NCBI RefSeq assembly: GCF_010686755.1
Contig: NZ_JAAGXA010000011.1
Location: 1-64,000, forward strand
DNA length: 64,000 bases
Direction: 5' to 3'
DNA from: Nocardioides zeae
GTDB taxonomy: Bacteria; Actinomycetota; Actinomycetes; Propionibacteriales; Nocardioidaceae
The notes beneath the pieces are model-generated. The model saw only the letters and a program-made list of their open reading frames with translations. It was not told where the DNA came from and did not search any database. Below are positions 9,469 to 19,662 of the stretch, in pieces (position 1 is the first letter of the stretch; the number at the start of each line of letters is the position of its first letter). A program made the translations under genes and the position numbers.

Positions 9469-9488
9469 GGGGGGTAGGGGGGTAATTT

Positions 9489-11192
9489 GTGAGCGTGCTC
9501 ACCGCTGCTGACTCCATCGACGCCCCCGTCCTCCGCGGCACGCCCGTCGTCCCGGGCGTCGCCCACGCGCCCGTGCTGCGCGTCGCGACCGAGGTGGACC
9601 CCGCCGCCGTGGCCCGTTTCCGGGCCGCCGCACCGGCCGAGGAGGAGGCCGCTCTCGCGGCGTACGACGCGGCAGCGGCCGCTGTCGCCGACGGGTTCTC
9701 CGAACGGGCGGCGCGCGTGGAGGGCGCCGCGGCGCAGGTGCTGACCGCCAGTGCAGGCCTCGCCCGTGACCGTGGTCTGCGCTCCGCGGTGCGCAAGCAG
9801 CTGCGGGCGGGGGCGGACCTGCTCGGTGCGGTCGAGGCCGCCGTGGACACGTTCGTCGCCCTCTTCGAGCAGCAGGGCGGGCTCATGGCCGAGCGGGTCA
9901 CCGACCTGCGCGACATCGAGCGCCGCCTCGTGGCCCGGCTCGCCGGCGTCCCGGAGCCGGGCGTGGCCATGCCCGGCAGCCCCGTGGTGCTCGTCGCCGC
10001 GGACCTCGCTCCCTCCGACACGGCCGGGCTCGATCCGACGGTCGTCGTCGGCCTCGTGACGGAGCGCGGTGGCGCCACCAGCCACACCGCGATCATCGCC
10101 CGCCAGCTGGGGATCCCCTGCGTGGTCGGCGTCGCCGGCGTGCTCGACGTCGCCGCCGGTGTCGACGTGCTCGTCGACGGCACCGCGGGCGTGCTCGAGG
10201 TGCGGCCCGACCCTGCCGCCGCCGAGCGTCGGGTGCGCGACGACGCCGAGCTGCGCGCCGAGACGGCGGCCTGGACCGGACCGGCCGCCACCAGCGACGG
10301 CGTGCGCGTCAAGCTCCTCGCGAACATCGCGGACCCGGCGTCCGCCCGCGCGGCGACCGACGAGCCCGTCGAGGGCGTCGGGCTCTTCCGCACCGAGCTC
10401 TCCTTCCTCGACCGCCCGACCGAGCCCACCACCGCCGAGCAGGCGGAGCTCTACGCGGCGGTCTTCGCGCCGTACGCGGAGGCCGGCCACCACGTCGTCG
10501 TGCGCACGCTCGACGCGGGCTCGGACAAGCCGATCGCGTTCGCAACGCACGAGGGGGAGGAGAACCCGGCGCTCGGGGTCCGCGGTCTCCGTCTCGCGGC
10601 CGACAACCCGGGCCTCCTGACGCACCAGCTGGACGCCGTCGCCGAGGCGGCCGCCTCGACCGGCGTCGAGGCGTGGGTGATGGCCCCGATGGTCGCGACG
10701 CGCGACGAGGCGGAGGCGTTCGCGGAGCAGGTCCACGCCCGCGGCCTCAAGGCCGGCGCGATGGTCGAGGTCCCGGCCGTCGCCGTGCTCGCCCACCGGG
10801 TGCTCGAGGTCGTGGACTTCCTGTCGATCGGCACCAACGACCTGACGCAGTACACGATGGCCGCGGACCGGCTCGCCAGCGACCTCGCCCACCTCACCGA
10901 CCCGTGGCAGCCGGCCGTGCTGCACCTCGTCGCCATCACGGCGGCGGCCGGGCAGCAGGCGGGCAAGCCCGTCGGCGTCTGCGGCGAGGCGGCGGCGGAC
11001 CCGCTGCTCGCCTGCGCCCTCGTCGGCATGGGCATCACGTCGCTGTCGATGGCGCCCAGCGCCGTACGGGCGGTCGGCGCGCAGCTGTCGCGGGTGACGG
11101 CCGAGCAGTGCCGCGAGGCGGCCGACGCCGTGCTCGGTGCGGTCGACCCGACGGCGGCCCGGGCAGCGGCCCGCGCGGTCCTCGTCGGCTGA
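9489..11192 (+). CDS. ptsI: PTS enzyme I (phosphoenolpyruvate-protein phosphotransferase)
   Basis: Enzyme I takes phosphate from PEP and passes it to HPr. In the 567-residue protein the HPr-binding N-domain precedes the phospho-His motif [17 protein letters not shown], then the PEP-binding barrel with [30 protein letters not shown] and the Cys motif [10 protein letters not shown]. Start GTG 9489 has AGGGGGG at 9476-9482. It is transcribed divergently from fruR, so a shared control region could coordinate both units. Confidence 0.96.
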   Translation: MSVLTAADSIDAPVLRGTPVVPGVAHAPVLRVATEVDPAAVARFRAAAPAEEEAALAAYDAAAAAVADGFSERAARVEGAAAQVLTASAGLARDRGLRSAVRKQLRAGADLLGAVEAAVDTFVALFEQQGGLMAERVTDLRDIERRLVARLAGVPEPGVAMPGSPVVLVAADLAPSDTAGLDPTVVVGLVTERGGATSHTAIIARQLGIPCVVGVAGVLDVAAGVDVLVDGTAGVLEVRPDPAAAERRVRDDAELRAETAAWTGPAATSDGVRVKLLANIADPASARAATDEPVEGVGLFRTELSFLDRPTEPTTAEQAELYAAVFAPYAEAGHHVVVRTLDAGSDKPIAFATHEGEENPALGVRGLRLAADNPGLLTHQLDAVAEAAASTGVEAWVMAPMVATRDEAEAFAEQVHARGLKAGAMVEVPAVAVLAHRVLEVVDFLSIGTNDLTQYTMAADRLASDLAHLTDPWQPAVLHLVAITAAAGQQAGKPVGVCGEAAADPLLACALVGMGITSLSMAPSAVRAVGAQLSRVTAEQCREAADAVLGAVDPTAARAAARAVLVG

Positions 11193-11328
11193 TCCCGCCT
11201 GCCCCGGCGTTTTGGGGGGCCTCGTCGGGGGCTGCTACCTTTCTGCGGTTGCCGTCAGAACGGCCGCGGATCGTAGTGCCCGGGTGGATAGGCCCCGGCG
11301 CGCCGCGCAACGAGCGAGAGGAGCCCGC

Positions 11329-11604
11329 ATGTCGATCGGAACCGATGCGGAGACCAAGAAGAAGATCATGGCGGAGTACGCGACGACGCCCGGTGACACG
11401 GGCTCGCCCGAGGTGCAGGTCGCACTGCTCAGCCACCGGATCTCGCACCTGACGGAGCACCTGAAGCAGCACAAGCACGACCACCACAGCCGTCGTGGTC
11501 TGCTGCTGCTCGTCGGCCAGCGCCGTCGCCTGCTCAACTACCTCAGCAAGACGGACATCAACCGTTACCGCTCGATCATCGAGCGCCTCGGCCTCCGTCG
11601 TTGA
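11329..11604 (+). CDS. rpsO: 30S ribosomal protein S15
   Basis: S15 is a primary 16S rRNA-binding protein of the small subunit platform. The 91-residue protein shows the family motifs [32 protein letters not shown] and [11 protein letters not shown] 11329 has GAGAGGAG directly upstream (11316-11323). It precedes pnp, the usual rpsO-pnp arrangement, and is followed by a strong hairpin. Confidence 0.98.
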   Translation: MSIGTDAETKKKIMAEYATTPGDTGSPEVQVALLSHRISHLTEHLKQHKHDHHSRRGLLLLVGQRRRLLNYLSKTDINRYRSIIERLGLRR

Positions 11605-11610
11605 TCGCGC

Positions 11611-11644
11611 CAGGAGCGGTCGCCCAGCCGGGCGGCCGCTCCTG
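11611..11644 (+). terminator. rpsO terminator
   Basis: CAGGAGCGG / CCGCTCCTG arms with an inner CGCC/GGGCG pairing form a long stem starting 7 nt after the rpsO stop. There is no U-run. Partial read-through to pnp is likely, as in other bacteria. Confidence 0.75.
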
Positions 11645-11959
11645 CTGCATCCGGCCTGCTCCGCCACGGCGGGACGACCCGCTATCGTCGGAGCCGGTCC
11701 ACAACTGAACAACCCGATTCACTGACGTTCCATCCACCAGGAGCGGCCCGCACCGTCCGGCCCGGTCCTCGGTAGTGGCCCTCGGATCCCCGGCGCCCTC
11801 CTGCGGAGGCCGCCCGGATGCTCCGCGGGCCTCGATCGAAGACCGGCACGCAGTACCGCGGGAACCACAACTACCGGCCCCGCCGTGCGCGGACGGCCAC
11901 CACCTGGCGAGTGCCGGGTGGGCACCGCGGTTCGCTCCGCACACAGAACAGGGATCTCC
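11645..11959 (+). promoter_or_regulatory. Long structured leader upstream of pnp
   Basis: This 315-bp stretch has no convincing gene. TATCGT at 11683-11688 could be a -10 box. A hairpin occupies 11792-11814 (GGCG-c-CCTCC / GGAGG-c-CGCC, loop TGC), and GGCCCGC 11745-11751 can pair with GCGGGCC 11825-11831 to close a larger structure around it. In E. coli and Streptomyces the pnp leader is an RNase III/PNPase autoregulation target. This leader may do the same, by inference. Confidence 0.4.
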
Positions 11960-14203
11960 TTGACCGAGACCACTCCTGCCGGCCCCGTCATCTCGGCGGT
12001 CGAGACCGTCCTCGACAACGGCCGCTTCGGCAAGCGCACCATCAAGTTCGAGACGGGCCTGCTGGCCCGCCAGGCCGCCGGCTCCGTGACGGCCTACCTC
12101 GACGACGACACGATGCTGCTGTCCGCCACCACCGCGGGCAAGCACCCGAAGGACCACTTCGACTTCTTCCCCCTGACGATCGACGTCGAGGAGCGGATGT
12201 ACGCCGCGGGCCAGATCCCCGGCTCGTTCTTCCGCTCCGAGGGGCGCCCGGGCGAGGACGCGATCCTCGCCTGCCGGCTCATCGACCGCCCGCTGCGCCC
12301 GACCTTCAAGAAGGGCCTGCGCAACGAGGTCCAGGTCGTCATCACCGTCATGGCGCTCAACCCCGACGCGCCCTACGACGTGCTCGCGATCAACGCCGCG
12401 TCGATGTCGACGCAGCTCTCGGGCCTGCCCTTCTCGGGTCCCGTCGGCGGCGTGCGCGTCGCCCTCATCGAGGGTCAGTGGGTCGCGTTCCCGACGCACA
12501 CCCAGCTCGAGGACGCCGTGTTCGACATGGTCGTCGCGGGCCGCGTCACCGACACCGGCGACGTCGCGATCATGATGGTCGAGGCGGAGGCCACCGAGGG
12601 CAGCTGGAACCTGGTGCGCAGCGGCACGCAGGCGCCGACCGAGGAGGTCGTCGCCGGCGGTCTCGACGCGGCCAAGCCCTTCATCAAGCAGCTCGTCGAG
12701 GCCCAGGCGGAGCTCGCCAAGGCCGCGGCGAAGCCGGTTGTCGACTTCCCGATCTTCCTCGACTACGAGGACGACGTGTACGCCGCGGTCGAGGGCGCCG
12801 TCTCCGAGCAGACCGCCGCCGCGCTGACCATCGCCGGCAAGCAGGAGCGCGACGAGCGCCTCGACGCCGTCAAGGCCGAGCTGGTCGAGAAGATCGGTGC
12901 GGACTTCGAGGGTCGCGAGAAGGAGGTCGGCGCGGCCTTCCGCTCGCTGACCAAGCAGCTGATGCGCGAGCGCGTGCTGCGCGACAAGGTGCGCATGGAC
13001 GGCCGCGGCCTCGCCGACATCCGCCCGCTGCACGCCGAGGTCGGCGTGATCCCGCGCGTCCACGGCTCCTCGCTCTTCGAGCGCGGCGAGACGCAGATCC
13101 TGGGCGTCACCACCCTCGGCATGCTCAAGATGGAGCAGCAGCTCGACACGCTGTCGCCGGAGAAGCACCGCCGCTACATGCACAAGTACGTCTTCCCGCC
13201 GTTCTCCACCGGTGAGACCGGCCGCGTCGGCTCGCCCAAGCGCCGCGAGGTCGGCCACGGTGCGCTCGCCCGCCGCGCGCTCCTGCCGGTGCTGCCGTCG
13301 CGCGAGGAGTTCCCCTACGCGATCCGCCAGCTCTCCGAGGCCATGGGCTCCAACGGCTCCACCTCGATGGGCTCGGTCTGCGCCTCGACGCTCGGCCTGC
13401 TCCACGCCGGTGTGCCGCTGAAGGCGCCGGTCGCGGGCATCGCGATGGGCCTCATCTCCGGTGAGGTCGACGGCCAGACGCAGTACGTCGCGCTGACCGA
13501 CATCCTCGGTGCCGAGGACGCCATGGGCGACATGGACTTCAAGGTCGCCGGCACGCGCGAGTTCGTGACGGCCCTGCAGCTCGACACCAAGCTCGACGGC
13601 ATCCCGGCGCAGGTCCTGGCCGGCGCCCTGACCCAGGCCCGCGACGCCCGCATCGCGATCCTCGACGTCATGGCCGGTGCCATCGAGGCGCCGGCGGAGA
13701 TGTCCTCGACCGCGCCGCGGATCATCACGGTGAAGATCCCCGTCGACAAGATCGGCGAGGTCATCGGCCCCAAGGGCAAGGTCATCAACCAGATCCAGGA
13801 CGACACGGGCGCCCAGATCTCGATCGAGGACGACGGCACGATCTACATCGGTGCCAACGAGGGGTCGGCCGCCGAGGCCGCCCGTTCCGCGATCAACGCG
13901 ATCGCCAACCCGACGATGCCCGAGGTCGGCGAGCGCTACCTGGGCACCGTCGTGAAGACGACGAACTTCGGTGCGTTCGTCGCCCTGATGCCGGGCAAGG
14001 ACGGCCTGCTGCACATCACGAAGCTGCGGGCCCTCAACGACGGCAAGCGCGTCGAGTCCGTCGACGACGTCGTCTCCGTCGGCCAGAAGATCCAGGTCGA
14101 GATCGGCGAGATCGACGACCGCGGCAAGCTGTCGCTGGTGCCGGTCGTCGAGGACGCGGACGCTCCGGCCGCGGACGCCGAGGGTGGCGACTCCGCCGAG
14201 TGA
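11960..14203 (+). CDS. pnp: Polyribonucleotide nucleotidyltransferase (PNPase)
   Basis: PNPase degrades RNA phosphorolytically from the 3' end and can add tails. The 747-residue protein contains two RNase PH domains ([20 protein letters not shown] in the first; [12 protein letters not shown] and GIAMGLI in the second), a KH domain ([20 protein letters not shown]) and a C-terminal S1 domain ending in an acidic tail. I chose TTG 11960 because it gives the normal N-terminus and has AGGGA 5 nt upstream; the frame is open a further 25 codons without a better start. The stop overlaps the peptidase gene start (GTGA). Confidence 0.95.
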   Translation: MTETTPAGPVISAVETVLDNGRFGKRTIKFETGLLARQAAGSVTAYLDDDTMLLSATTAGKHPKDHFDFFPLTIDVEERMYAAGQIPGSFFRSEGRPGEDAILACRLIDRPLRPTFKKGLRNEVQVVITVMALNPDAPYDVLAINAASMSTQLSGLPFSGPVGGVRVALIEGQWVAFPTHTQLEDAVFDMVVAGRVTDTGDVAIMMVEAEATEGSWNLVRSGTQAPTEEVVAGGLDAAKPFIKQLVEAQAELAKAAAKPVVDFPIFLDYEDDVYAAVEGAVSEQTAAALTIAGKQERDERLDAVKAELVEKIGADFEGREKEVGAAFRSLTKQLMRERVLRDKVRMDGRGLADIRPLHAEVGVIPRVHGSSLFERGETQILGVTTLGMLKMEQQLDTLSPEKHRRYMHKYVFPPFSTGETGRVGSPKRREVGHGALARRALLPVLPSREEFPYAIRQLSEAMGSNGSTSMGSVCASTLGLLHAGVPLKAPVAGIAMGLISGEVDGQTQYVALTDILGAEDAMGDMDFKVAGTREFVTALQLDTKLDGIPAQVLAGALTQARDARIAILDVMAGAIEAPAEMSSTAPRIITVKIPVDKIGEVIGPKGKVINQIQDDTGAQISIEDDGTIYIGANEGSAAEAARSAINAIANPTMPEVGERYLGTVVKTTNFGAFVALMPGKDGLLHITKLRALNDGKRVESVDDVVSVGQKIQVEIGEIDDRGKLSLVPVVEDADAPAADAEGGDSAE

Positions 14204-15534
14204 CCTCGCGCCACGAGCACGTACCGGCCGGTCAGCAGTCCTCTGCTGGCCGGCCGGTCGCGTTGCAGCCGCTGCCCGCGGGTGTGCGACGCACGGTGCT
14301 CCCCAGCGGGCTGAGGATCGTCACGGAGCACGTCGCCGGCGTGCGGTCCGCCGCGATCGGCGTCTGGATGGGGGTGGGCTCGGCCCACGAGACGCCGGAG
14401 CTCCACGGCGGCTCGCACTTCCTCGAGCACGTGCTCTTCAAGGGCACCGACACCCGGTCGGCGCTCGACATCTCGGTGCAGCTCGACGAGGTGGGCGCGG
14501 AGGTGAACGCCTTCACGGCGAAGGAGTACACCTGCTTCCACGCCCGCGTGCTCGACACGGACGTGCCGCTGGCGATCGACGTGCTCGGCGACATGCTCAC
14601 GTCGTCGTCGATCACCGACGAGGACGTCGAGGCGGAGCGCGAGGTGATCCTCGACGAGATCGCGATGCACGACGACGACCCCGACGACGTGGTCCACAAC
14701 CTGTTCGCCGAGCAGGCGTGGGGGGACACGCCGTACGGCCGTCCCATCGCCGGCACCGAGGACTCCATCGCGGCGCTCTCCGCGGAGCAGGTGCGGGAGT
14801 TCTGGCGCGCGCACTACCGGGCGCCGGGCATCGTCGTGTCCGCGGCCGGCAACGTCGACCATGACGAGGTGGTGCGTCTCGTGGCGGCCGCCTTCGACCG
14901 TCGGGGCTTCCTCGACGGTGTGGCCGACCCGGTGCCGGCGCCCCTGTGGGGCGCGCCCGCGCGCCCCGCGGTGCAGGAGGTGCACCCGGGCACGATCGTC
15001 GCCGAGCGTGGCTTCGAGCAGGTCAACGTGGTGCTCGGCCGCCGCGGCCTGGCCCGCGGCGACGAGCGCCGCTTCGCGATGGGCATCCTGACGACGGGTC
15101 TCGGCGGCGGCACGTCGTCGCGCCTCTTCCAGGAGGTGCGGGAGCGGCGTGGCCTGGCCTACTCGGTCTACGCCTTCACGACCCAGCACGTCGGCGCGGG
15201 CCTCGTGGGGGTCGGGGTCGGCGTGCTGCCCTCCAAGGTCGACGCCACGCTCGAGGTCGTGCGCCGCGAGCTCGAGGTCGTCGCGGAGCGGGGCCTCGAC
15301 ACCGACGAGGTGCGCCGCGGCGCGGGCCAGCTCCGCGCGGGTCTCGTCATGGGGCTGGAGGACACCGCGTCGCGGATGCACCGTCTCGGCAAGGCGGAGA
15401 TCGTCGGCGACCGCCTGCTCGACGTCGACGCCGTCATCGCCCGCATCGACGCGGTCACGCCCGAGGACGTCGCCGCCCTGGCGGCGGAGGTGCTGCGTGG
15501 TCCCGAGGTGCTGGCGATCGTCCGGCCGGGCTGA
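14200..15534 (+). CDS. M16 family zinc metallopeptidase
   Basis: A processing-peptidase-like (PepR/YmxG type) M16 protease of 444 residues. The inverted zinc motif HFLEH is at residues 73-77 (H73, E76, H77), and the downstream glutamate helix is [12 protein letters not shown]. The C-terminal half has the usual inactive M16 repeat ([22 protein letters not shown]). The GTG start overlaps the pnp stop by 4 nt. The pnp-M16 pair is widespread in Actinobacteria, but its substrate is not established from sequence. Confidence 0.93.
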   Translation: MTSRHEHVPAGQQSSAGRPVALQPLPAGVRRTVLPSGLRIVTEHVAGVRSAAIGVWMGVGSAHETPELHGGSHFLEHVLFKGTDTRSALDISVQLDEVGAEVNAFTAKEYTCFHARVLDTDVPLAIDVLGDMLTSSSITDEDVEAEREVILDEIAMHDDDPDDVVHNLFAEQAWGDTPYGRPIAGTEDSIAALSAEQVREFWRAHYRAPGIVVSAAGNVDHDEVVRLVAAAFDRRGFLDGVADPVPAPLWGAPARPAVQEVHPGTIVAERGFEQVNVVLGRRGLARGDERRFAMGILTTGLGGGTSSRLFQEVRERRGLAYSVYAFTTQHVGAGLVGVGVGVLPSKVDATLEVVRRELEVVAERGLDTDEVRRGAGQLRAGLVMGLEDTASRMHRLGKAEIVGDRLLDVDAVIARIDAVTPEDVAALAAEVLRGPEVLAIVRPG

Positions 15535-15550
15535 CGGGTGGGGCCCGGGC

Positions 15551-16081
15551 TCAGTCCTGGGCCGTGACGCGCTGGCCGATGACGGCGAACGCGGCGGGCT
15601 GCTGGCTCTGCAGCACCGACACGCGGAACCCGCCGTCGGCCAGCGCGGTCGTCGCCGCCTCGATGACGCGCGCCTTGCCCTCGGGCATGGTGGCCTCGTA
15701 GAACAGGTAGGCCCGGCCGCCCGGCAGGAGCTTCTCGTGGAGCAGGGCGATCTCGTCGGTCGCCTGGCGCACCCAGAACAGGTTCACGTTGAAGGCGAAG
15801 GCCTTGTGCAGCCGCTTCACCGGCACGCGGAGCGTCGCGAGGTCGATCTGGCGGACCGTGAGGCGCCCCGCCTCGACGTACTGCGCACAGCGCCGCTTCG
15901 TGCGGTCGACACCGGACTCCGACCGGTCGATCGCGAACAGCTTGCCCGACTCGAGCCGGGAGCAGACGAGCTCGGCGGCCGCGCCGGGACCGCAGCCGAT
16001 CTCCAGCAGCTGGTCGCCGGGCTGGACGTCCATGACGTCCACGCCCCAGCGGATGCGTGCAGGGATGGTCTGCTGCCTCAT
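15551..16081 (-). CDS. Class I SAM-dependent methyltransferase
   Basis: A 176-residue small-molecule-type methyltransferase. The SAM-binding motif I is LLEIGCGPGAAAELV (about residues 27-41), followed by the acidic LFAIDRSESGV and the LLPGGRAYLFYEA motif. The substrate cannot be told. ATG 16081 has CAGGCT 7 nt upstream and no ribosome-binding site, which suggests a leaderless start. The frame upstream is open but unlike a protein. It converges with the M16 gene with a 16-nt gap. Confidence 0.85.
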   Translation of the reverse strand: MRQQTIPARIRWGVDVMDVQPGDQLLEIGCGPGAAAELVCSRLESGKLFAIDRSESGVDRTKRRCAQYVEAGRLTVRQIDLATLRVPVKRLHKAFAFNVNLFWVRQATDEIALLHEKLLPGGRAYLFYEATMPEGKARVIEAATTALADGGFRVSVLQSQQPAAFAVIGQRVTAQD

Positions 16082-16088
16082 GCGGTAC

Positions 16089-16094
16089 AGCCTG
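16089..16094 (-). promoter_or_regulatory. -10 box (CAGGCT) of the methyltransferase gene
   Basis: CAGGCT on the minus strand lies 7 nt before the ATG at 16081 with no Shine-Dalgarno, matching the leaderless spacing used repeatedly in this window. Confidence 0.4.
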
Positions 16095-16107
16095 CCACCT
16101 CGTGTGA

Positions 16108-16947
<840 letters not shown>

Positions 16948-16951
16948 CCCC

Positions 16952-17266
16952 TCAGGCGAGCCCGGCGGCGCGGAGCCCGGCGGCCGTCGCCGCCGCGAGC
17001 ACCACCACCACGAGGAACCCCGCGCGCAGCGCGAGGGCGACGGCGGCGACGGCCAGGGCCGCGAGGCGGGCGTCGACCACGAGACGCGTGCCGTCGGCGA
17101 CCGCCTGGACGGCCACGAGAGCGGCGAGCAGCGCCACGGGCAGGGTCAGGGCGATGCGGCGGACGAGCGGTCGCTCCAGCACGCCGGACGGCAGGGACAG
17201 GCCCGCGAGCTTCAGCGCGTAGCAGCCCCCCGCGAGCACGAGGATCGCGGCCCACGTCGTGCTCAC
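16952..17266 (-). CDS. azlD: AzlD-family branched-chain amino acid transport subunit
   Basis: A 104-residue protein with four hydrophobic segments, the small subunit of AzlCD/BrnFE-type exporters of branched-chain amino acids. It begins VSTTWAAILVLAGGCYALKLAG and ends in a run of Ala/Val/Leu. The GTG start overlaps the azlC stop (GTGA), and the size fits AzlD. The exported substrate is inferred from the family. Confidence 0.88.
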   Translation of the reverse strand: MSTTWAAILVLAGGCYALKLAGLSLPSGVLERPLVRRIALTLPVALLAALVAVQAVADGTRLVVDARLAALAVAAVALALRAGFLVVVVLAAATAAGLRAAGLA

Positions 17267-17961
17267 GACGCCGCCCCGGTCGTCTCGCGGGTGCGCGCCG
17301 GCAGCAGGGCGGCGACCACGGCGACGGAGGCCGCGGCGAGCACCGGCACGCCGGCGGGCGTGAACGGCACCAGGGCCAGCGCCAGCGCGGCGGCGGCGAC
17401 CGCGACCGCCACGGTGGAGCCGTCCGCCAGTCGGGGCCAGAGCAGGGCCAGGAACGCGGCCGCCACGGCGGCGTCCAGGCCGTAGGTCCGCGGGTCCCCC
17501 AGCGCGGTGCCGGCGAGGGCCCCGACGAAGGTCATGAGGTTCCACAGCACGAACACGGAGCCGCCCGTGACGAGGAATCCCAGGCGGGCCAGCGGTGGGT
17601 CGTCCTGGGCGGTCGCGACGGCGCTCGACTCGTCGATGACGAGCTGGGCTGCGCTCGCGCGGCGGACGCCGCGCCACCGCAGCCGGCCGGCGAGACCGAG
17701 GCCGTAGAGCGTGTTGCGGGCCCCGAGCATGAGCCCGGTCGCGGCGCCCGACCACGGCGACCCGCCCGCAGCCAGCACGCCCACGAAGGCGAACTGCGAG
17801 GCGCCGGTGAAGACCAGGGAGGAGAGGGCGCACGTCTGGAGGACCGTGAGGCCGGAGGCGACGCCCACGGCTCCGAACGAGGTGCCGTAGAGCCCGGTGG
17901 CGACACCGATCGCCAGCCCCTGGCGCACGAGGGCGCGACGGTCGTCGGTGGTGTCCTGCAC
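17263..17961 (-). CDS. azlC: AzlC-family branched-chain amino acid permease
   Basis: The large subunit of an AzlCD/BrnFE-type exporter, 232 residues with about seven membrane segments. The family motifs GLAIGVATGLYGTSFGAVGVASGL and SLVFTGASQFAFVGVLAAGGSPW are clear, as is ARNTLYGLGLAGRL. The GTG start at 17961 has TAGCCT 6 nt upstream and no ribosome-binding site. It is co-transcribed with azlD. Confidence 0.92.
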   Translation of the reverse strand: MQDTTDDRRALVRQGLAIGVATGLYGTSFGAVGVASGLTVLQTCALSSLVFTGASQFAFVGVLAAGGSPWSGAATGLMLGARNTLYGLGLAGRLRWRGVRRASAAQLVIDESSAVATAQDDPPLARLGFLVTGGSVFVLWNLMTFVGALAGTALGDPRTYGLDAAVAAAFLALLWPRLADGSTVAVAVAAAALALALVPFTPAGVPVLAAASVAVVAALLPARTRETTGAAS

Positions 17962-17967
17962 CCCGGG

Positions 17968-17973
17968 AGGCTA
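17968..17973 (-). promoter_or_regulatory. -10 box (TAGCCT) for leaderless azlC
   Basis: TAGCCT on the minus strand ends 6 nt before the azlC GTG, with no Shine-Dalgarno sequence. Confidence 0.5.
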
Positions 17974-18004
17974 GGCCATCCGAGCAGCCGGCCCGCCGGG
18001 CGGG

Positions 18005-18196
18005 TCAGCGGTGCCGCGAGTCCCGCACGAGCACCACGGCGGCGAGCATCCCGAGCGCGGTGCCGGCGGCCAGGCCGGTCGGCAGCAGCACCGGTACGAC
18101 GCTCGCGGCGCCCGCGACGAGACCGGCGGCCACGCAGACGACCAGGCAGACGAGGACGATGACGGTGCGGTGCCGTCGCGGGAGGGGGCCGAGCAC
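18005..18196 (-). CDS. Small two-helix membrane protein
   Basis: I do not recognise this 63-residue protein. It has a basic N-terminus (LGPLPRRHRT), two hydrophobic helices (VIVLVCLVVCVAAGLVAGA and VLLPTGLAAGTALGMLAAVVLV) and a charged end RDSRHR. I chose the GTG at 18196 because GAGGAGGA lies 5 nt upstream; starts at 18250 or 18268 would add about 20 residues but lack a site. No partner is evident in the neighbourhood. Confidence 0.6.
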   Translation of the reverse strand: MLGPLPRRHRTVIVLVCLVVCVAAGLVAGAASVVPVLLPTGLAAGTALGMLAAVVLVRDSRHR

Positions 18197-18296
18197 GCTG
18201 ATCCTCCTCGGGTGGACGTGGCCAGTGATGGGGGTCACATTCTGCCCCATGCTCGGCCGGCGCCCCACCTCCGCCCGGGTGAGCCCTCGGGGGTGC

Positions 18297-18812
18297 TCAG
18301 TCCAGCCCGGTGTGGAGGCGGACCTGGGTCACCTCGGTGCCGTCCTCGTCGGCGAGCGCGCGGTGGGCTCCGTCGGGCGCCCAGCCGGCCGCGGCCAGGA
18401 GCGCCCGGCGCGGGTCGTCGCCGGACTCCAGCCAGGCGGTGGCGTGCTCGAACCCGTCGGCGCGCCACGTGTCGACGCAGGCGTGGAGCAGGCGGGAGCC
18501 GTGGCCCCGGCGCCGTGCTCCGGGAGCCACGGCGATCTCCGCCAGCTGGGCGTCGGAGGCCGGCGAGGCGTCCGGATCGGGATCGGGACCCACCACGGCG
18601 TACCCCACGAGCTGCTGGCCCTCGAGGGCCACCAGGACACGGAGCCGCGCGTCGCCCGGGGCGCTCAGGGAGCGGCGCCACGCCGCGGCGACGTCGGTGG
18701 CCGCAGGGAGGGCGTGGGGGGCCGTCAGGCGCTCCGCCCAGGCGGTGAGCTGCAGCTCCGCCAGCGCGTCGGCGTCGCGGGCCCAGGCGACCCGCACGCC
18801 GTGGTCGGTCAC
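18297..18812 (-). CDS. GNAT family N-acetyltransferase
   Basis: A 171-residue acetyl-CoA-dependent acyltransferase. The core GNAT strand and acetyl-CoA loop are visible as AQLAEIAVAPGARRRGHGSRLLHACVDTWRADG (R/Q-x-x-G-x-G/A type), followed by LESGDDPRRALLAAAGW. The substrate is unknown. The GTG start overlaps the stop of the DUF3043 gene (GTGA), so the two are co-expressed. Confidence 0.88.
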   Translation of the reverse strand: MTDHGVRVAWARDADALAELQLTAWAERLTAPHALPAATDVAAAWRRSLSAPGDARLRVLVALEGQQLVGYAVVGPDPDPDASPASDAQLAEIAVAPGARRRGHGSRLLHACVDTWRADGFEHATAWLESGDDPRRALLAAAGWAPDGAHRALADEDGTEVTQVRLHTGLD

Positions 18813-19420
18813 CGGTAGGTGTCCGCCATCGGCTCGCCGATCTTGCGCTGCGGCTTGGGCAGGCGCAGCGGCTTGATCTGCATCGAGCGCGTCACGGCGT
18901 AGAACATCAGGCCCTTGGCGGAGGGGTCCTCGAGGCGCTTGCGGGCCTCGCGCCGGAGACGGATCCGCAGCCACGTCAGGTCGAGCACGATGAGCAGCAT
19001 CATGGCCGTGAAGATCAGGTAGCCCGTGCTGACCAGGCTGGGGTTGCCCGACCACTGGAGCACGAGCGAGAGCAGCATGAGCGGCAGCACGAGCTCGGTG
19101 AAGCCGAAGCGGGTGTCGACGAGGTCCCGCACGAAGCGCTTGCGGGGACCGCGGTCACGCTGCGGCATGAACCGGTCGTCACCGGTGCGCATCGCCTCGC
19201 GCACCTTGGTCTGCCGGGCCATCCGGTCCTCGCGCGCCCGGGCGTTCATCTCCTTGCGGGACCGCGCCGGCTTGGCCCGCGCACGGGCGGCGGCCTCGGC
19301 CTCGCGACGCGACGGGGTGGGACGGCCCTTGCCCCCGGGGCGCGGTGCGTCGCCCGCGGCGACCTCCTCCGCGGGGGAGGGGGCGGACTTCTCGCTGGCG
19401 GTGGAGCTGCGACGGAACAA
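18809..19420 (-). CDS. DUF3043 family membrane protein
   Basis: An actinobacteria-specific family of unknown function. The protein has a highly charged N-terminal half (Arg/Lys/Glu with the motifs GKGRPTPSRREAEA and ARAREDRMARQ), the signature RRFMPQRDRGPRKRFVRDLVD-like stretch, two membrane helices (about residues 118-160) and a conserved C-terminus KPLRLPKPQRKIGE. I prefer the TTG at 19420 (203 aa, starting LFRRSS as relatives start MFRR) with GAGG upstream. An in-frame ATG at 19507 lies on top of the -10 box and is less likely. Confidence 0.8.
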   Translation of the reverse strand: MFRRSSTASEKSAPSPAEEVAAGDAPRPGGKGRPTPSRREAEAAARARAKPARSRKEMNARAREDRMARQTKVREAMRTGDDRFMPQRDRGPRKRFVRDLVDTRFGFTELVLPLMLLSLVLQWSGNPSLVSTGYLIFTAMMLLIVLDLTWLRIRLRREARKRLEDPSAKGLMFYAVTRSMQIKPLRLPKPQRKIGEPMADTYR

Positions 19421-19505
19421 CGGGGCCTCACGGGACGAGCGGCCCGCGCGGCGGACCGGTGGATCGGGCGGGACGGGCCCGCCCGCAGGCGCGCCACACG
19501 TGCGC

Positions 19506-19511
19506 ATCCTA
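19506..19511 (-). promoter_or_regulatory. -10 box (TAGGAT) of the DUF3043-GNAT unit
   Basis: TAGGAT on the minus strand would start transcription near 19499. That excludes the ATG at 19507 and supports the downstream TTG start at 19420. Confidence 0.5.
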
Positions 19512-19662
19512 GCGGTCGACCTGCCCTGCGGACCCCGGCACCGGTGTCGCCCCCGCTTGAGGTTTGCCCCTAGTGTGGAGCGGGAAGCCGCTGCGACGGC
19601 CGGTCGCGTCGTCGCGGTCTGCTGTCCGCGAAGGTCGCGAGCCGCCGAGGAGAGGCACCCCG

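Noticed and set aside
11775..11963. A 62-residue frame in the pnp leader
   Set aside because: No ribosome site, Pro/Ala/His-rich shadow composition, and it overlaps hairpins and the pnp start.
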